Shown: piece by piece, positions 25,459 to 34,370 of the stretch
Position numbering within the stretch: position 1 is the first letter of the stretch
How the letters are laid out: every line of letters starts with the position of its first letter
DNA from: Lachnospiraceae bacterium
Lineage (GTDB): Bacteria > Bacillota > Clostridia > Lachnospirales > Lachnospiraceae
DNA: 64,000 nucleotides
Assembly: GCA_003862155.1 (NCBI GenBank)
Contig: QOUV01000007.1
Coordinates: 39,965-103,964, forward strand
Direction of reading: 5' to 3'
Notes under the pieces: model-generated
What the model saw: the letters and a program-made list of their open reading frames with translations, nothing else
What the model was told of the DNA's origin: nothing
The model's database searches: none
Made by a program: the position numbers and the translations under genes

Positions 25459-26865
25459 ATGAAAATAAATGAATTATTTAAGGATGTAATAGTAGAAAAT
25501 ACTGAATGTGAATTTAAAGCCACTTTAAATCCGGATAATCCTATAAAATGGGCAAAGACTCTTGTAGCATTTGCCAATGGAAACGGAGGAATTTTGTTTG
25601 TCGGTGTTTCAGATAGCAGGGAAGCGTTTGGACTTTCGTTGGATGAGATTGATAAAATAAAAAATCTGATTGCCAGAGTAAATGACAGACATATTTTTCC
25701 GCACATAAAGCTGCAATACAGTATGAGAAGTGTAGATGAAGCGGCTGAACGATTTGTACTGGCCATTAATATCAAGCCTGCAGAGTCTGTCGTCAGATAT
25801 CGTGAAGGAGATTTTAACGAGACAGTATATATAAAAGGAGACGGGAATACTACTCCAGCTAGTCCAGAAGACATAATATCTCTTTCAAGAAGAAAAAGTG
25901 GAGTCGATAACGAAACTACAGATATCAAGTATTACGAAGAAAATTGGAGTGACTATATAAATCTGTGCAAAGAGTACCGGAATGATGAGCTGCCTCCGAC
26001 TTTAAAAGAATTACAAAACGAAGAGATTGTTTCCAAAGATGGTTATGTTAAATCGGGATTCCTGATGTTTGCAGATGACTACAATGGAGATGATTCGTTA
26101 ATTTGCTGCAGATTGTGGAAAGGTCTGAATAAGGCAGGTGTTGTTCTCGACCATATGCGGTATAAAGGCCCTCTATCTTCTGTATTTTCAGAGGCTTTTA
26201 AATTCATCGAACGAAATACAAAAATCGGATGGCAAAAGACAAAAAATGGAGGAAGAAAAGAAATAAGATCCTATCCTAAAGAGGCTGTCCGTGAAGCGCT
26301 TGTAAATGCGATTGCACATAGAGATTATTCTATTTCTGGCACACAGATTGATGTAGATATATATGATAACAGAATTGATATCGTTTCACCAGGTTCATGG
26401 CTTTTGCCAAAAAGCTATGAGGAATACCCTATTGGCAGCATTCCTTCGATTCGCAGGAATTCAATAATCGCTGCCTGTCTTGATGTAGCAAACCTTATGG
26501 AACGTGGTGGAACTGGTTTTCAAACCATGGCTGACTGTTATAAAAATGCCAGTGTAGAAAAACAGCCTGGTGTATTGATATATCCCGGATTTTTGGACTT
26601 GAGATTATTTGATCTTTTATATGATGAGGATACCGAAATAGAAATGGACGATATTTCAGAGACTGAAAGAGTACTCGAATTGTTAAAGAGTGGCCCGAAA
26701 TCAGTTAAGGAACTTCAGGCATCCTCATCATATAATAGCAGAAGCATCTTCCTAAAAGAAGTAATAAATCCGCTTATCAAAGCAGGAAAAATATATCGTG
26801 ATGGTCCAGCAAAATCCCCATCATCGTTAATGCATTTAAGTACTAAGGTGTCTCCAGATATGTAG
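25459..26865 (+). CDS. AlbA_2 (Schlafen-like) domain ATP-binding putative transcriptional regulator
   Basis: The product has about 468 residues. The N-terminal AlbA_2 domain carries ECEFKATL and WAKTLVAFANGNGGILFVGVSD (residues ~14-45). The middle region has a GHKL-like ATP-binding segment (EAVREALVNAIAHRDYS, RIDIVSPGSWL, GGTGFQTM). The C-terminus looks like a winged helix (VLELLKSGPKSVKELQASSS). AGGA lies 9 nt before ATG 25459; a TTG at 25432 is an unlikely alternative. The phased AATGT array upstream may be its own binding site. Functions of this family (COG2865-type) are poorly known; roles in regulation or defence are proposed. Confidence 0.85.
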   Translation: MKINELFKDVIVENTECEFKATLNPDNPIKWAKTLVAFANGNGGILFVGVSDSREAFGLSLDEIDKIKNLIARVNDRHIFPHIKLQYSMRSVDEAAERFVLAINIKPAESVVRYREGDFNETVYIKGDGNTTPASPEDIISLSRRKSGVDNETTDIKYYEENWSDYINLCKEYRNDELPPTLKELQNEEIVSKDGYVKSGFLMFADDYNGDDSLICCRLWKGLNKAGVVLDHMRYKGPLSSVFSEAFKFIERNTKIGWQKTKNGGRKEIRSYPKEAVREALVNAIAHRDYSISGTQIDVDIYDNRIDIVSPGSWLLPKSYEEYPIGSIPSIRRNSIIAACLDVANLMERGGTGFQTMADCYKNASVEKQPGVLIYPGFLDLRLFDLLYDEDTEIEMDDISETERVLELLKSGPKSVKELQASSSYNSRSIFLKEVINPLIKAGKIYRDGPAKSPSSLMHLSTKVSPDM

Positions 26866-26962
26866 TATTACCGTGCATTCCTGAAAGCTGCTGCCGCTGG
26901 CACGCTTTCTTCTGCTTATTTTCTTATAAAATAAGAATGAAATCATTTTTTGGAGGATATTA

Positions 26963-27073
26963 ATGATACAGTTTACAGAAGATTTTTTGATTGGAATTCC
27001 CGAGATTGACCGCGAGCATAAAAAACTGTTTGTGATGATTGAACATATATACAGTGGAATTCTACTTAAATGA
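26963..27073 (+). pseudogene. N-terminal relic of a bacteriohemerythrin
   Basis: A strong ribosome-binding site (GGAGG) and ATG 26963 open a 36-codon frame, MIQFTEDFLIGIPEIDREHK then KLFVMIEHIYSGILLK, then stop. GIPEIDREHKKLF is the start of the hemerythrin fold including its first iron-ligand His. Intact proteins are about 130 residues. The remainder is replaced by the AraC-GH39 fragment. A perfect dyad TTCTTAT/ATAAGAA lies just upstream. Confidence 0.7.
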
Positions 27074-28227
27074 AATTCCTGCCGTATATTTTTCATATGT
27101 GAGATTGCATGCTTTAAACCATCAGAAGCGGTGTTTAAGGTCATGCTCTCCATAAAACCGAAGGAGTCCTTTGAGCTGTTTCGCTCTTTGTTCAGACTGG
27201 TATCGTAAAAGCTATAGTTTATAAAGTCTGGAATGCAGTTGTTTTCGAAGCAGTAATTGAGAAGGCCCTTCAATAGGGAGTTATCTGAGTCTTCAGGCAG
27301 ATAGTATATGCATGGCAGACCGAAGCAGATATCCTTATTGAAAAATTTGACAGTATCGTAAGTTTTCTTGTAAAAAAATTCAAATTCTTTGAAGCTTTCA
27401 AATCCAAAAAGACGGGACGGAGTATTTGGCTGATGCCAGACACTGAACTTCCACGTCAAAATCTCATGGATTCCGTAACGCTTTATAAGATGTTCCAGAA
27501 AATTATGAATCAGATCACACCAGACATTTATATCCTTCGGCTCGCTAACCAGATGATTCAGCATATATCTGTCGGAGCGCTTCGCCAGGTCCTTTGGCAT
27601 ATATGAAAACTGCATCAGAGGTTTGAGGCCGATACTTATGAGGAAATCAAAGATTCTGTCAGTGTAGGCAAAATTATATATTGGGGTGTTTTTAGGCCCC
27701 ATTTTGAACACGTGGAGACTGTCTGAAAAAATCCCGTTGAAAAATAAATATTCAAATCCAATGTCACGCTGCATCCGGGTTAGAATTCTCTGAATATCTC
27801 CTAATAGAATATCGCTGGCCTGACCTATAGAGAGAATGCGCTTCCAGCTGTGCTGAAGCTCACGGGTATTTTTATACGCAGAAAAATCAGCTGATACAGT
27901 TAGCGGTGGCACCGAAGCTTCATATGTTTTCTCTGAACGATTCAGATATTTCCGAAGAGATGACATATACTCATTGTAAACTATTGGCGTAGCAGGAGCG
28001 GAAGCCTCTGCATTTTTAAGCTTCCTTCTGTAAGCGCTCGGAAGCATTCCATACTCTTTTTTGAATGCCGATGTAAAAGCGTTGCTGTTTGGGAAACCGG
28101 AATCAACGGCAATGGCTTCTATCGTTTTGTCTGTGTTCGTCAAATCCGATACAGCAGCTTTTATTCTTAGTTCTGTCAGGTAGGAAAGGAAATTAACTCC
28201 AAATTGCTTCTGAAAATGAAGCAGCAA
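27062..28227 (-). pseudogene. Internal fragment of an AraC-family regulator fused to a GH39 (beta-xylosidase-like) domain
   Basis: The minus-strand frame starts inside an AraC helix-turn-helix (FQKQFGVNFLSYLTELRI, SGFPNSNAFTSAFKKEYG) and continues into a GH39-like region (FEYLFFNGIFSDSLHVF, WKFSVWHQPN with the expected acid replaced by Gln, FGLPCIYYLPED). The N-terminal sensor part is missing. The C-terminus runs into sequence antisense to the hemerythrin relic, so the last ~75 codons to 26836 are spurious. It is truncated at both ends and probably non-functional. Confidence 0.65.
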
Positions 28228-28295
28228 AGTACAGTGGTGTTACCTACCCAATGAAGAATTTCAGTGATCTGCTGGATATATGTGAGATCAAATAA
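28218..28295 (+). pseudogene. 3' relic of an unidentified gene before rhaB
   Basis: A short in-frame tail (EAAKYSGVTYPMKNFSDLLD, then ICEIK and a stop at 28295) lies just upstream of the rhaB relic. It looks like the end of an operon partner that was cut by the junction with the AraC-GH39 fragment. No family was recognised. Confidence 0.3.
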
Positions 28296-28313
28296 TCAGG
28301 CAGGAGGATTGCA

Positions 28314-28714
28314 ATGGGAAGCAGATACTATCTGGCAATTGATATTGGAGCTTCAAGTGGCCGACATATACTGTCGCATCTGGAAAATGGCAGGATGATT
28401 TTGGAAGAGGTGTATCGTTTTCAGAATGGAATGATAGAAAAAAACGGCCACAAAGTCTGGGATATCGACCGTCTTTTTACAGAGGTCAAAAACGGAATAA
28501 AAAATGCAAAGCTTTAGGCAGGATTCCGTACAGCATTGGAATCGATACCTGGGCTGTTGATTTTGTCCTGCTGGGACAAAATGGACAACGTCTTACTGAT
28601 GCAGTTGCATACAGGGATGAACGCACCAGTGGTATGGATAAAAAAGTATATGAAATAGTTTCTGAGAGACAGCTTTACGAAAGGACCGGAATCCAAAAGC
28701 AGATATTTAATTAG
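28314..28714 (+). pseudogene. Rhamnulokinase relic (frameshifted, 3' truncated)
   Basis: After AGGAGG and ATG 28314, the frame gives YYLAIDIGASSGRHILSHLE and VWDIDRLFTEVKNGIK, the FGGY-kinase start typical of RhaB, and stops at 28517. One base out of frame it continues LGRIPYSIGIDTWAVDFVLL, AYRDERTSGMDKKVYEIVSE and RTGIQKQIFN, then a stop at 28714. About 130 of roughly 470-490 residues remain. Confidence 0.75.
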
Positions 28715-28869
28715 TGGATGGCGGTATAGTCACTACAAAGGAATTATCGATGGAGGCAGGGGATAAGTTCAGGGCAGCAGATGTAGATCTTGTTATCATG
28801 CAGCTTTTAACCTATGCTACAAGCTACAACATGCTTCCAGCAGTCAGGGATCTGAATGTGCCGGAGTAG
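28714..28869 (+). pseudogene. Fragment of an L-fucose/L-arabinose isomerase-type gene
   Basis: An open stretch reads VDGGIVTTKELSMEAGDKFR then DVDLVIMQLLTYATSYNMLP and AVRDLNVPE. The TYATS...LP...NVP pattern is typical of sugar isomerases of the FucI/AraA type. It begins without a start and is cut where rhaD sequence begins. Confidence 0.5.
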
Positions 28870-29153
28870 TACCATGGATGGTTCCAGGTGGAAAAGAAAT
28901 CGCAGTAGCAACAAGTGAAATGATGAAAAAGTATGACCTCGCAATCTGGGCACATCATGGAATGTTTGCAGTTGGATTTGATTTTGACACAACCTTTGGA
29001 CTTATGCACACTGCCGAAAAGTCTGCTGAAATTCTGGTAAAGACTCTTTCAATGCAGCATGATAAGACTCAGACGATAACTCCTGAGCAGTTCCGCAGCC
29101 TTGCCAGGGATTTTGGAGTAAAACTCCCGGAAAAATTCCTTTACGAAAAATAA
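28866..29153 (+). pseudogene. C-terminal relic of rhamnulose-1-phosphate aldolase
   Basis: VVPWMVPGGKEIAVATSEMM, IWAHHGMFAVG, FGLMHTAEKSAEILVKTLSM and a C-terminal tail match the second half of RhaD-type class II aldolases, including the HH of the zinc site. The N-terminal half is absent, and the fragment is joined out of frame to the isomerase relic. The ATG at 28878 has no ribosome-binding site. Confidence 0.65.
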
Positions 29154-29188
29154 AAGCTATCCCCCTGTAAAAATCCTTGATTTTATGT

Positions 29189-29215
29189 TAAGATATTTCT
29201 GCCGCTGTCCGATAT
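29189..29215 (+). promoter_or_regulatory. Sigma-28 (SigD/FliA)-type promoter of the flagellar rod genes
   Basis: TAAG (29189-29192), a 15-bp spacer and TCCGATAT (29208-29215) match the flagellar sigma-factor pattern TAAA-N15-GCCGATAT. It lies about 95 bp upstream of the first rod gene. An embedded TATAAT (29213-29218) lacks a sigma-A -35. Confidence 0.7.
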
Positions 29216-29312
29216 AATGATTGGACAGTTTATATAGAAATGGAATTCTATCAGAACGGCGGCCAGCTTCGGATACGGATGTCCGGAGACGACTGGGAAA
29301 GACGATATACGA

Positions 29313-30122
29313 ATGGTAAAAGGATTATATACCGGCTGGAATGGTATGCTCGAAGAGCAGCGCAGAATGGATGTCATGACCAATAACCTCGCGAATTCAA
29401 ATACCGTGGGCTATAAGAAGGAAGGCACGACGAATGCTGCGTTCGCCAGACAGCTGGCACTCCGCATCAGAGACTCGGGAGACTTTAATTTCGCGAGAGG
29501 CCTGGGAGATATCCAGCAGGGAGATAAGATCGGTGAGACTTATACCGACTGGAGCCAGGGCAGTTTCAAGGTTACCGATGAGAAGAGCAACCTGGCTATC
29601 GGAGGCGATGGACTTTTTGCGATAGCCTACACTGACAAGCAGGGAAACACTTCTGTCAAGTACACTAGAGACGGAGAATTTACAGTAGACAATCAGGGAT
29701 ATTTCAGAACCGGGAACGGCGATTATCTTCTCGATATGAATGGCGCCACCTCCGGACAGATCAGCGAGGCCAACTATGTCAGAGTCGATCCGCTGCAGAC
29801 TTACACTGTAGATGAACTCGGAAATATCTGGCAGAACAACACGATTGTGGACAATGTCGGCGTAGTCGATGTGAATAACACAGACTACCTGTCGAAGTAT
29901 GGAGAGAATCTGTACAATCTTGAGAATGGCGGCACGGTAAGACGTGGGCAGAACTTCAGGATCGAGCAGGGAGCTTTAGAGACTTCGAATGTAAATGTCG
30001 TGGATGAGATGGTTCAGATGATAACCATCCAGAGAGCGTATGAGGCTGGCCAGAAGGTTGTCCAGGCAGAGGATGAGACTATGGATCAGGCTGCCGGACA
30101 GGTTGGCAAAATTGGCGGCTGA
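29313..30122 (+). CDS. Flagellar basal-body rod protein, FlgF/FlhO type
   Basis: The product has 269 residues. The N-terminal rod motif (LYTGWNGMLEEQRRMDVMTN followed by NLANSNTVGYKKE) and the C-terminal motif (LETSNVNVVDEMVQMITIQR followed by AYEAGQKVVQAED) are hallmarks of the FlgF/FlgG/FlgE family of axial proteins. These are exported through the basal body and assembled by coiled-coil packing of both ends. FlhO/FlgF is the likely identity because a clearer FlgG follows at once. Driven by the sigma-28-type promoter at 29189. Confidence 0.88.
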   Translation: MVKGLYTGWNGMLEEQRRMDVMTNNLANSNTVGYKKEGTTNAAFARQLALRIRDSGDFNFARGLGDIQQGDKIGETYTDWSQGSFKVTDEKSNLAIGGDGLFAIAYTDKQGNTSVKYTRDGEFTVDNQGYFRTGNGDYLLDMNGATSGQISEANYVRVDPLQTYTVDELGNIWQNNTIVDNVGVVDVNNTDYLSKYGENLYNLENGGTVRRGQNFRIEQGALETSNVNVVDEMVQMITIQRAYEAGQKVVQAEDETMDQAAGQVGKIGG

Positions 30123-30147
30123 TAAGCTGACAGGAGGTAATTAGTAT

Positions 30148-30969
30148 ATGATGCGTTCACTGTGGACAGCAGCTACTGGTATGAAGAGTCAGCAGACCGC
30201 TGTAGATACGATTGCAAATAACCTTGCGAATGTAAATACTGTAGGATTTAAACAGAAGAATACCGAATTCAAGTCACTTTTGTATCAGAATATCCAGACG
30301 AGGACTACATCTGCGAATGGCCAGACCAAGCCGACGCAGGCACAGGTGGGGCTTGGTACAAGAGTAGCGGCTACGAACACGAGCTTTGCGACTGGAATCC
30401 AGCAGTCTAGTGACAACCCGGCAGCATGCTTTATTGCCGGGAACGGATTTTTCTCAGTTGAAGGTGTGGATGGAAACACATATTACACCAGAGACGGTGA
30501 CTTTAACTGGACTATAGACAACGACGGAAGGAGAATCCTTACAAACAATCAGGGACTAAGGATCCTGGACAGCCGTGGCAGAAGGATCACCCTTCCAGAC
30601 GGTGTCAGTGTAGACAAGGTTTCTATAGATACGGATGGAAATATCGGATATATTGATGCAAATGGGGCCTGGCACTTGACCGGACAGAGGATCGGACTTT
30701 TCCAATTTTCAAATATGGATGGCCTTGATGAAGCGGGTGGAAACCTCTACAGGGCTACAGCAGCCAGCGGGGCCGCCATTAATGAAGCCACAACGAACCT
30801 TAATATCGTAAAAAGCCAGATAAAGCAGGGCTATATTGAAGGATCGAATGTCAGTATGGCAGATCAGATGGTCGACCTGATCATAGCACAGAGAGCCTAT
30901 GAGATGAACTCGAAGGCTATCACTACATCTGACAGCATGCTTGAGACCGCTAATAACCTCAGGAGGTAA
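30148..30969 (+). CDS. flgG: Flagellar distal rod protein FlgG
   Basis: The product has 273 residues. The start LWTAATGMKSQQTAVDTIAN with NLANVNTVGFKQ, the central FIAGNGFFSVEG and YYTRDGDFNW, and the end EGSNVSMADQMVDLIIAQRA with YEMNSKAITTSD follow the FlgG pattern closely. AGGAGG-like signals precede the ATG. Its final codons Arg-Arg-stop (AGGAGGTAA) form the ribosome-binding site of the next gene. Confidence 0.92.
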   Translation: MMRSLWTAATGMKSQQTAVDTIANNLANVNTVGFKQKNTEFKSLLYQNIQTRTTSANGQTKPTQAQVGLGTRVAATNTSFATGIQQSSDNPAACFIAGNGFFSVEGVDGNTYYTRDGDFNWTIDNDGRRILTNNQGLRILDSRGRRITLPDGVSVDKVSIDTDGNIGYIDANGAWHLTGQRIGLFQFSNMDGLDEAGGNLYRATAASGAAINEATTNLNIVKSQIKQGYIEGSNVSMADQMVDLIIAQRAYEMNSKAITTSDSMLETANNLRR

Positions 30970-30972
30970 TAA

Positions 30973-31377
30973 TTGAGCAGTATTGGCACAGATTTTACAT
31001 CGTCATATCTGAACAGTATTTCAAGCCAGGCTGCGAATATGAGAAATTCGCAGCAGGCCTCTGATGTCGAGAACGCGGCAGCAGGCCTCTCGAAGAATTC
31101 TTCTAAAGAGGACCTGACGAAGGCGGCGAAGACATTTGAAGCCTATTTTGTCGAGCAGATCATCAAGGAAGTAAAGAAGTCCAACGATGAGCTGAAGGGT
31201 GATGACGATTCTGACACCTATGCAAAGCAGGTTCAGGATATGTACATGGATTCTACCATCCAGACGCTTTCATCCGATATTGTCGACAAATATGGTGACA
31301 GATTTACCGAGGATATGGTAAAGAATATGCAGGCACAGTACGGAGTCACAGATACTTCAGATACAGAGAAATCATGA
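30973..31377 (+). CDS. FlgJ-like rod-assembly protein (rod-binding domain only)
   Basis: The product has 134 residues and starts at a TTG placed 6 nt after AGGAGG (30961-30966). The C-terminal two thirds (LTKAAKTFEAYFVEQIIKEV, KQVQDMYMDSTIQTLSSDIV) match the rod-binding domain of FlgJ. The muramidase domain found in proteobacterial FlgJ is absent, as is usual in Firmicutes. Its stop overlaps the recD2 start (ATGA). Confidence 0.8.
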   Translation: MSSIGTDFTSSYLNSISSQAANMRNSQQASDVENAAAGLSKNSSKEDLTKAAKTFEAYFVEQIIKEVKKSNDELKGDDDSDTYAKQVQDMYMDSTIQTLSSDIVDKYGDRFTEDMVKNMQAQYGVTDTSDTEKS

Positions 31378-33644
31378 CGACGATAGAGGGATATGTAGAC
31401 CACATTATTTTTAGAAATGAGACAAACGCTTACACAGTGCTGGTCCTAAAGCCGGATGAACCGGTGGAGGACGAGGGCCTTGAAGACCCGGATGAGGTCA
31501 CCTGTGTAGGCGTTTTTTTGTCAGTGACAGCGGGCGAGAACCTTCGGGTGTCGGGTACTTTTACGATGCACGAGAGCTTTGGCATGCAGCTTAAGGTAAG
31601 CTCATACGAGGAGATAAAGCCGAAGGACACCCAGGCACTCTACAGATATCTGAGCTCCGGTGCTGTCAAGGGCATTGGCGAGGGACTCGCGAAGCGGATC
31701 ATAGATAAATTCGGCGACAAGACCTTCGAGATCATGGAGATCGAGCCGGAGAGGCTGGCTGAGGTCAGGGGTATCAGCGCACGAAAGGCGATTGCGATAG
31801 CTGAGGATTTGAGAAAAAAGCATGACCAGCGCAAGGTGATGCTTGAACTCTCGAAGCTGAATATCACTACCGGGATGTCATTAAAGATCTACAACAAATA
31901 TGGTCAGGCGGCTATGGATGTCATCAAAAAAAATCCCTACAGGCTCGCTGAAGAGATTGACGGCATTGGCTTTAAGACGGCTGACGATATTGCTATGGCA
32001 CTGGGGTTTGCCAGAAACAGTGAAGACAGGATCAGGAGCGGAGTTCTCTACGTTCTTGGCATGGCAGGCGCAGACGGCAACACCTATATGAGACGCGAAG
32101 AACTTGTGCAGGAGTCTGAGAGACTTCTTGCTGTAGATCCTGATATGGTCGAAAGTGTTATTTTTGACCTGACCATGAACAGAAAAATAAAGACGGTCGG
32201 GGATGCAGTCTACCTTTTTCCATATTACAGGATGGAAGAGCGGACAGCGGCTATGATGCTGACTCTTACCGGACGGTTTCAGGCAGATGAGAGCCGTATC
32301 TTGAAAAAAATTGAAAAAATTGAAAAGGATGAGGGTATGACGCTGGATGAAAACCAGCGAAAAGCTGCTGTGCAGGCAGCGGAGAACGGTGTGCTTATCC
32401 TTACAGGAGGTCCTGGAACCGGTAAAACCACCACGATAAAGACAATTATCAGCTATTTTGAATCCGAAGGCATGGAAGTGCGGCTCGCGGCGCCTACCGG
32501 CAGAGCTGCAAAGAGGATGACGCAGGCAGTCGGGCAGGAAGCACAGACTATTCACAGACTGCTCGAAGTCCAGAAAGGCGGAACGACCGATGACAGCGCA
32601 CCGGGCTCGAATCCCGGTATTTTTGACAGGAACGAGGACAATCCGATAGAGGGCGATGTCGTGATAATCGACGAGATGTCGATGGTCGATATAACGCTTA
32701 TGTACTCGCTGCTTCGGGCAATCCCAGCCGGCACAAGGCTCGTACTCGTTGGAGATGTCGACCAGCTGCCATCGGTCGGCCCAGGCAATGTGTTAAAGGA
32801 CCTTATAAATTCCGGCGCATTTCCGGTAGTAACGCTTACTAATATTTTCCGGCAGGCCGAGACCAGCGATATTGTATTAAATGCTCACCATATTAAAAAT
32901 GGCGAGCTTGTAAGGCTCGACAACAAGAGCAGGGATTTCTTTTTTCTGAAAAGGTACGACGCTGACAGCATTATAAGCACCATCCTCTCACTTTTAAAGA
33001 CTAATCTGCCGGCCTATGTCGGAGCTGAAGTTTTGGATATTCAGGTGCTTTCTCCGATGAGAAAGGGGCAGGCTGGTGTCGAGAGGCTGAACAGGGTGCT
33101 TCAGCAGCAGCTGAACCCGCCTTCGGGAGACAGAGAAGAGAAAAAATTCGGCGATGTGATCTTTCGGGAAGGCGACAAGGTCATGCAGACCAGGAATGAC
33201 TATGATACTACCTGGAGGCGATACGGCAGGAATCACATCCTGCTTGAAGAGGGAACCGGTATTTTCAACGGTGACTGCGGAATCATCAGAGAAGTAAATG
33301 AATTCTCTTCGGATATGCTTATAGAGTTCGATGACGGACATTTTGTCGAGTATCCGTTCTCAAGTCTTGAGAATTTAAGCCTCGCCTATGCAATGACTAT
33401 CCATAAATCCCAGGGCAGCGAGTATCCGGCAGTGATAGTGCCGCTTATCGCCGGACCGGATGTCTTGTACAATAGAAACCTTCTCTACACAGCTGTTACC
33501 CGCGCAAAGAAATGCGTGATATTAGTTGGCGATGAGAACGTTTTTTACAGGATGGAAAAAAACGACAGGCAGAGGCTAAGGCTTTCGGGACTTGTGGACA
33601 GAATCCGCGAACAGAGGGAGAGTGGAGCGTATGAAAGTATTTAA
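31374..33644 (+). CDS. recD2: RecD2-type ATP-dependent DNA helicase
   Basis: The product has 756 residues and is a superfamily-1B 5'-3' helicase. The N-terminal OB/HhH region (LSSGAVKGIGEGLAKRIIDK, IDGIGFKTADDIAMALGF) distinguishes RecD2 from RecBCD RecD. Helicase motifs: ILTGGPGTGKTTTIKTI, VIIDEMSMVDI, LVGDVDQLPSVGPG and AMTIHKSQGSEYPAV near the end. Translationally coupled to flgJ, an unusual junction of motility and DNA-repair genes, and overlapping comF. Confidence 0.95.
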   Translation: MTTIEGYVDHIIFRNETNAYTVLVLKPDEPVEDEGLEDPDEVTCVGVFLSVTAGENLRVSGTFTMHESFGMQLKVSSYEEIKPKDTQALYRYLSSGAVKGIGEGLAKRIIDKFGDKTFEIMEIEPERLAEVRGISARKAIAIAEDLRKKHDQRKVMLELSKLNITTGMSLKIYNKYGQAAMDVIKKNPYRLAEEIDGIGFKTADDIAMALGFARNSEDRIRSGVLYVLGMAGADGNTYMRREELVQESERLLAVDPDMVESVIFDLTMNRKIKTVGDAVYLFPYYRMEERTAAMMLTLTGRFQADESRILKKIEKIEKDEGMTLDENQRKAAVQAAENGVLILTGGPGTGKTTTIKTIISYFESEGMEVRLAAPTGRAAKRMTQAVGQEAQTIHRLLEVQKGGTTDDSAPGSNPGIFDRNEDNPIEGDVVIIDEMSMVDITLMYSLLRAIPAGTRLVLVGDVDQLPSVGPGNVLKDLINSGAFPVVTLTNIFRQAETSDIVLNAHHIKNGELVRLDNKSRDFFFLKRYDADSIISTILSLLKTNLPAYVGAEVLDIQVLSPMRKGQAGVERLNRVLQQQLNPPSGDREEKKFGDVIFREGDKVMQTRNDYDTTWRRYGRNHILLEEGTGIFNGDCGIIREVNEFSSDMLIEFDDGHFVEYPFSSLENLSLAYAMTIHKSQGSEYPAVIVPLIAGPDVLYNRNLLYTAVTRAKKCVILVGDENVFYRMEKNDRQRLRLSGLVDRIREQRESGAYESI

Positions 33645-34347
33645 AGAAACTTTAAAAAGAGAAGCGAGGAGGCTTTTATTTCCTCCGAGATGCCCGTCTT
33701 GCGATGAGCTGCTGGCACCTGATGAGCAGAGCTTCTGCAAAAGGTGCGAACCTTTGATAAAAAAAGTGCGCGGAAATTTCTGTATGGTCTGTGGCAGACT
33801 GTTAAAGAGCGCGGATGCTCTGGTCTGCCCGGACTGCGGTAAATTTCCGCATATTTTTTCTGAGGGCAGGCCACTCTATGAGTACGAGGGACCTGTAAGG
33901 GAGGCAGTCTACAGATTCAAGTACGGCGGGAGAAAATCGTATGCAGATGCTTTTGCGTATGATGCGATGAAACTCTGGGGTGAGTGGATCAAGGCGTCGG
34001 CTGACCTGATCGTCCCGGTCCCGATGAATGCAGACAAGCTGAAAAAACGGGGCTATGATCAGGCGGATGTTCTGGCAAAAGCGGTTTCGTACCAGAGCGG
34101 GATCGAGTATTCGCATGCCCTCTATCGAATGAAGAACACCGTACCGATGAAAACTCTTACGAGGAGCGAGAGGCAGAATAATCTCAAAAACGCTTTTCAA
34201 GTAAGGAATTTTGATGTAAAATTGAGAAGAATACTTTTAGTCGACGACATATATACGACAGGTTCCACTTTAGACGCCTGCGCTTTGGCACTTCTCGATC
34301 AGGGTGCGGCAGAAGTCTGTGGGATCTATATTAGTATAGGAGGGTAA
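33631..34347 (+). CDS. comF: ComF-family phosphoribosyltransferase-like protein
   Basis: The product has about 238 residues. An N-terminal double zinc ribbon (FPPRCPSCDELL, CKRCEP, CMVCGRLL, CPDCGK) precedes a PRTase domain ending in the PRPP loop ILLVDDIYTTGSTLDACA, with KKRGYDQADVLAKAV before it. ComFC is needed for DNA uptake or processing in competent bacteria. The start is ATG 33631, overlapping recD2 by 14 bp. A comF-yvyF order is also found in Bacillus next to flgM-flgK. Confidence 0.9.
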   Translation: MKVFKETLKREARRLLFPPRCPSCDELLAPDEQSFCKRCEPLIKKVRGNFCMVCGRLLKSADALVCPDCGKFPHIFSEGRPLYEYEGPVREAVYRFKYGGRKSYADAFAYDAMKLWGEWIKASADLIVPVPMNADKLKKRGYDQADVLAKAVSYQSGIEYSHALYRMKNTVPMKTLTRSERQNNLKNAFQVRNFDVKLRRILLVDDIYTTGSTLDACALALLDQGAAEVCGIYISIGG

Positions 34348-34370
34348 GTAGAAAGGCAGGGTGAGTTTCC

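Noticed and set aside
26836..27060. C-terminal extension of the AraC-GH39 frame to 26836
   Set aside because: The last ~75 codons are antisense to the hemerythrin relic and to the end of the AlbA_2 gene and have no domain-like pattern.
29313..31377. Prophage tail/baseplate genes
   Set aside because: The N- and C-terminal motifs are those of flagellar axial proteins, and the promoter is sigma-28-like. No other phage genes are present.
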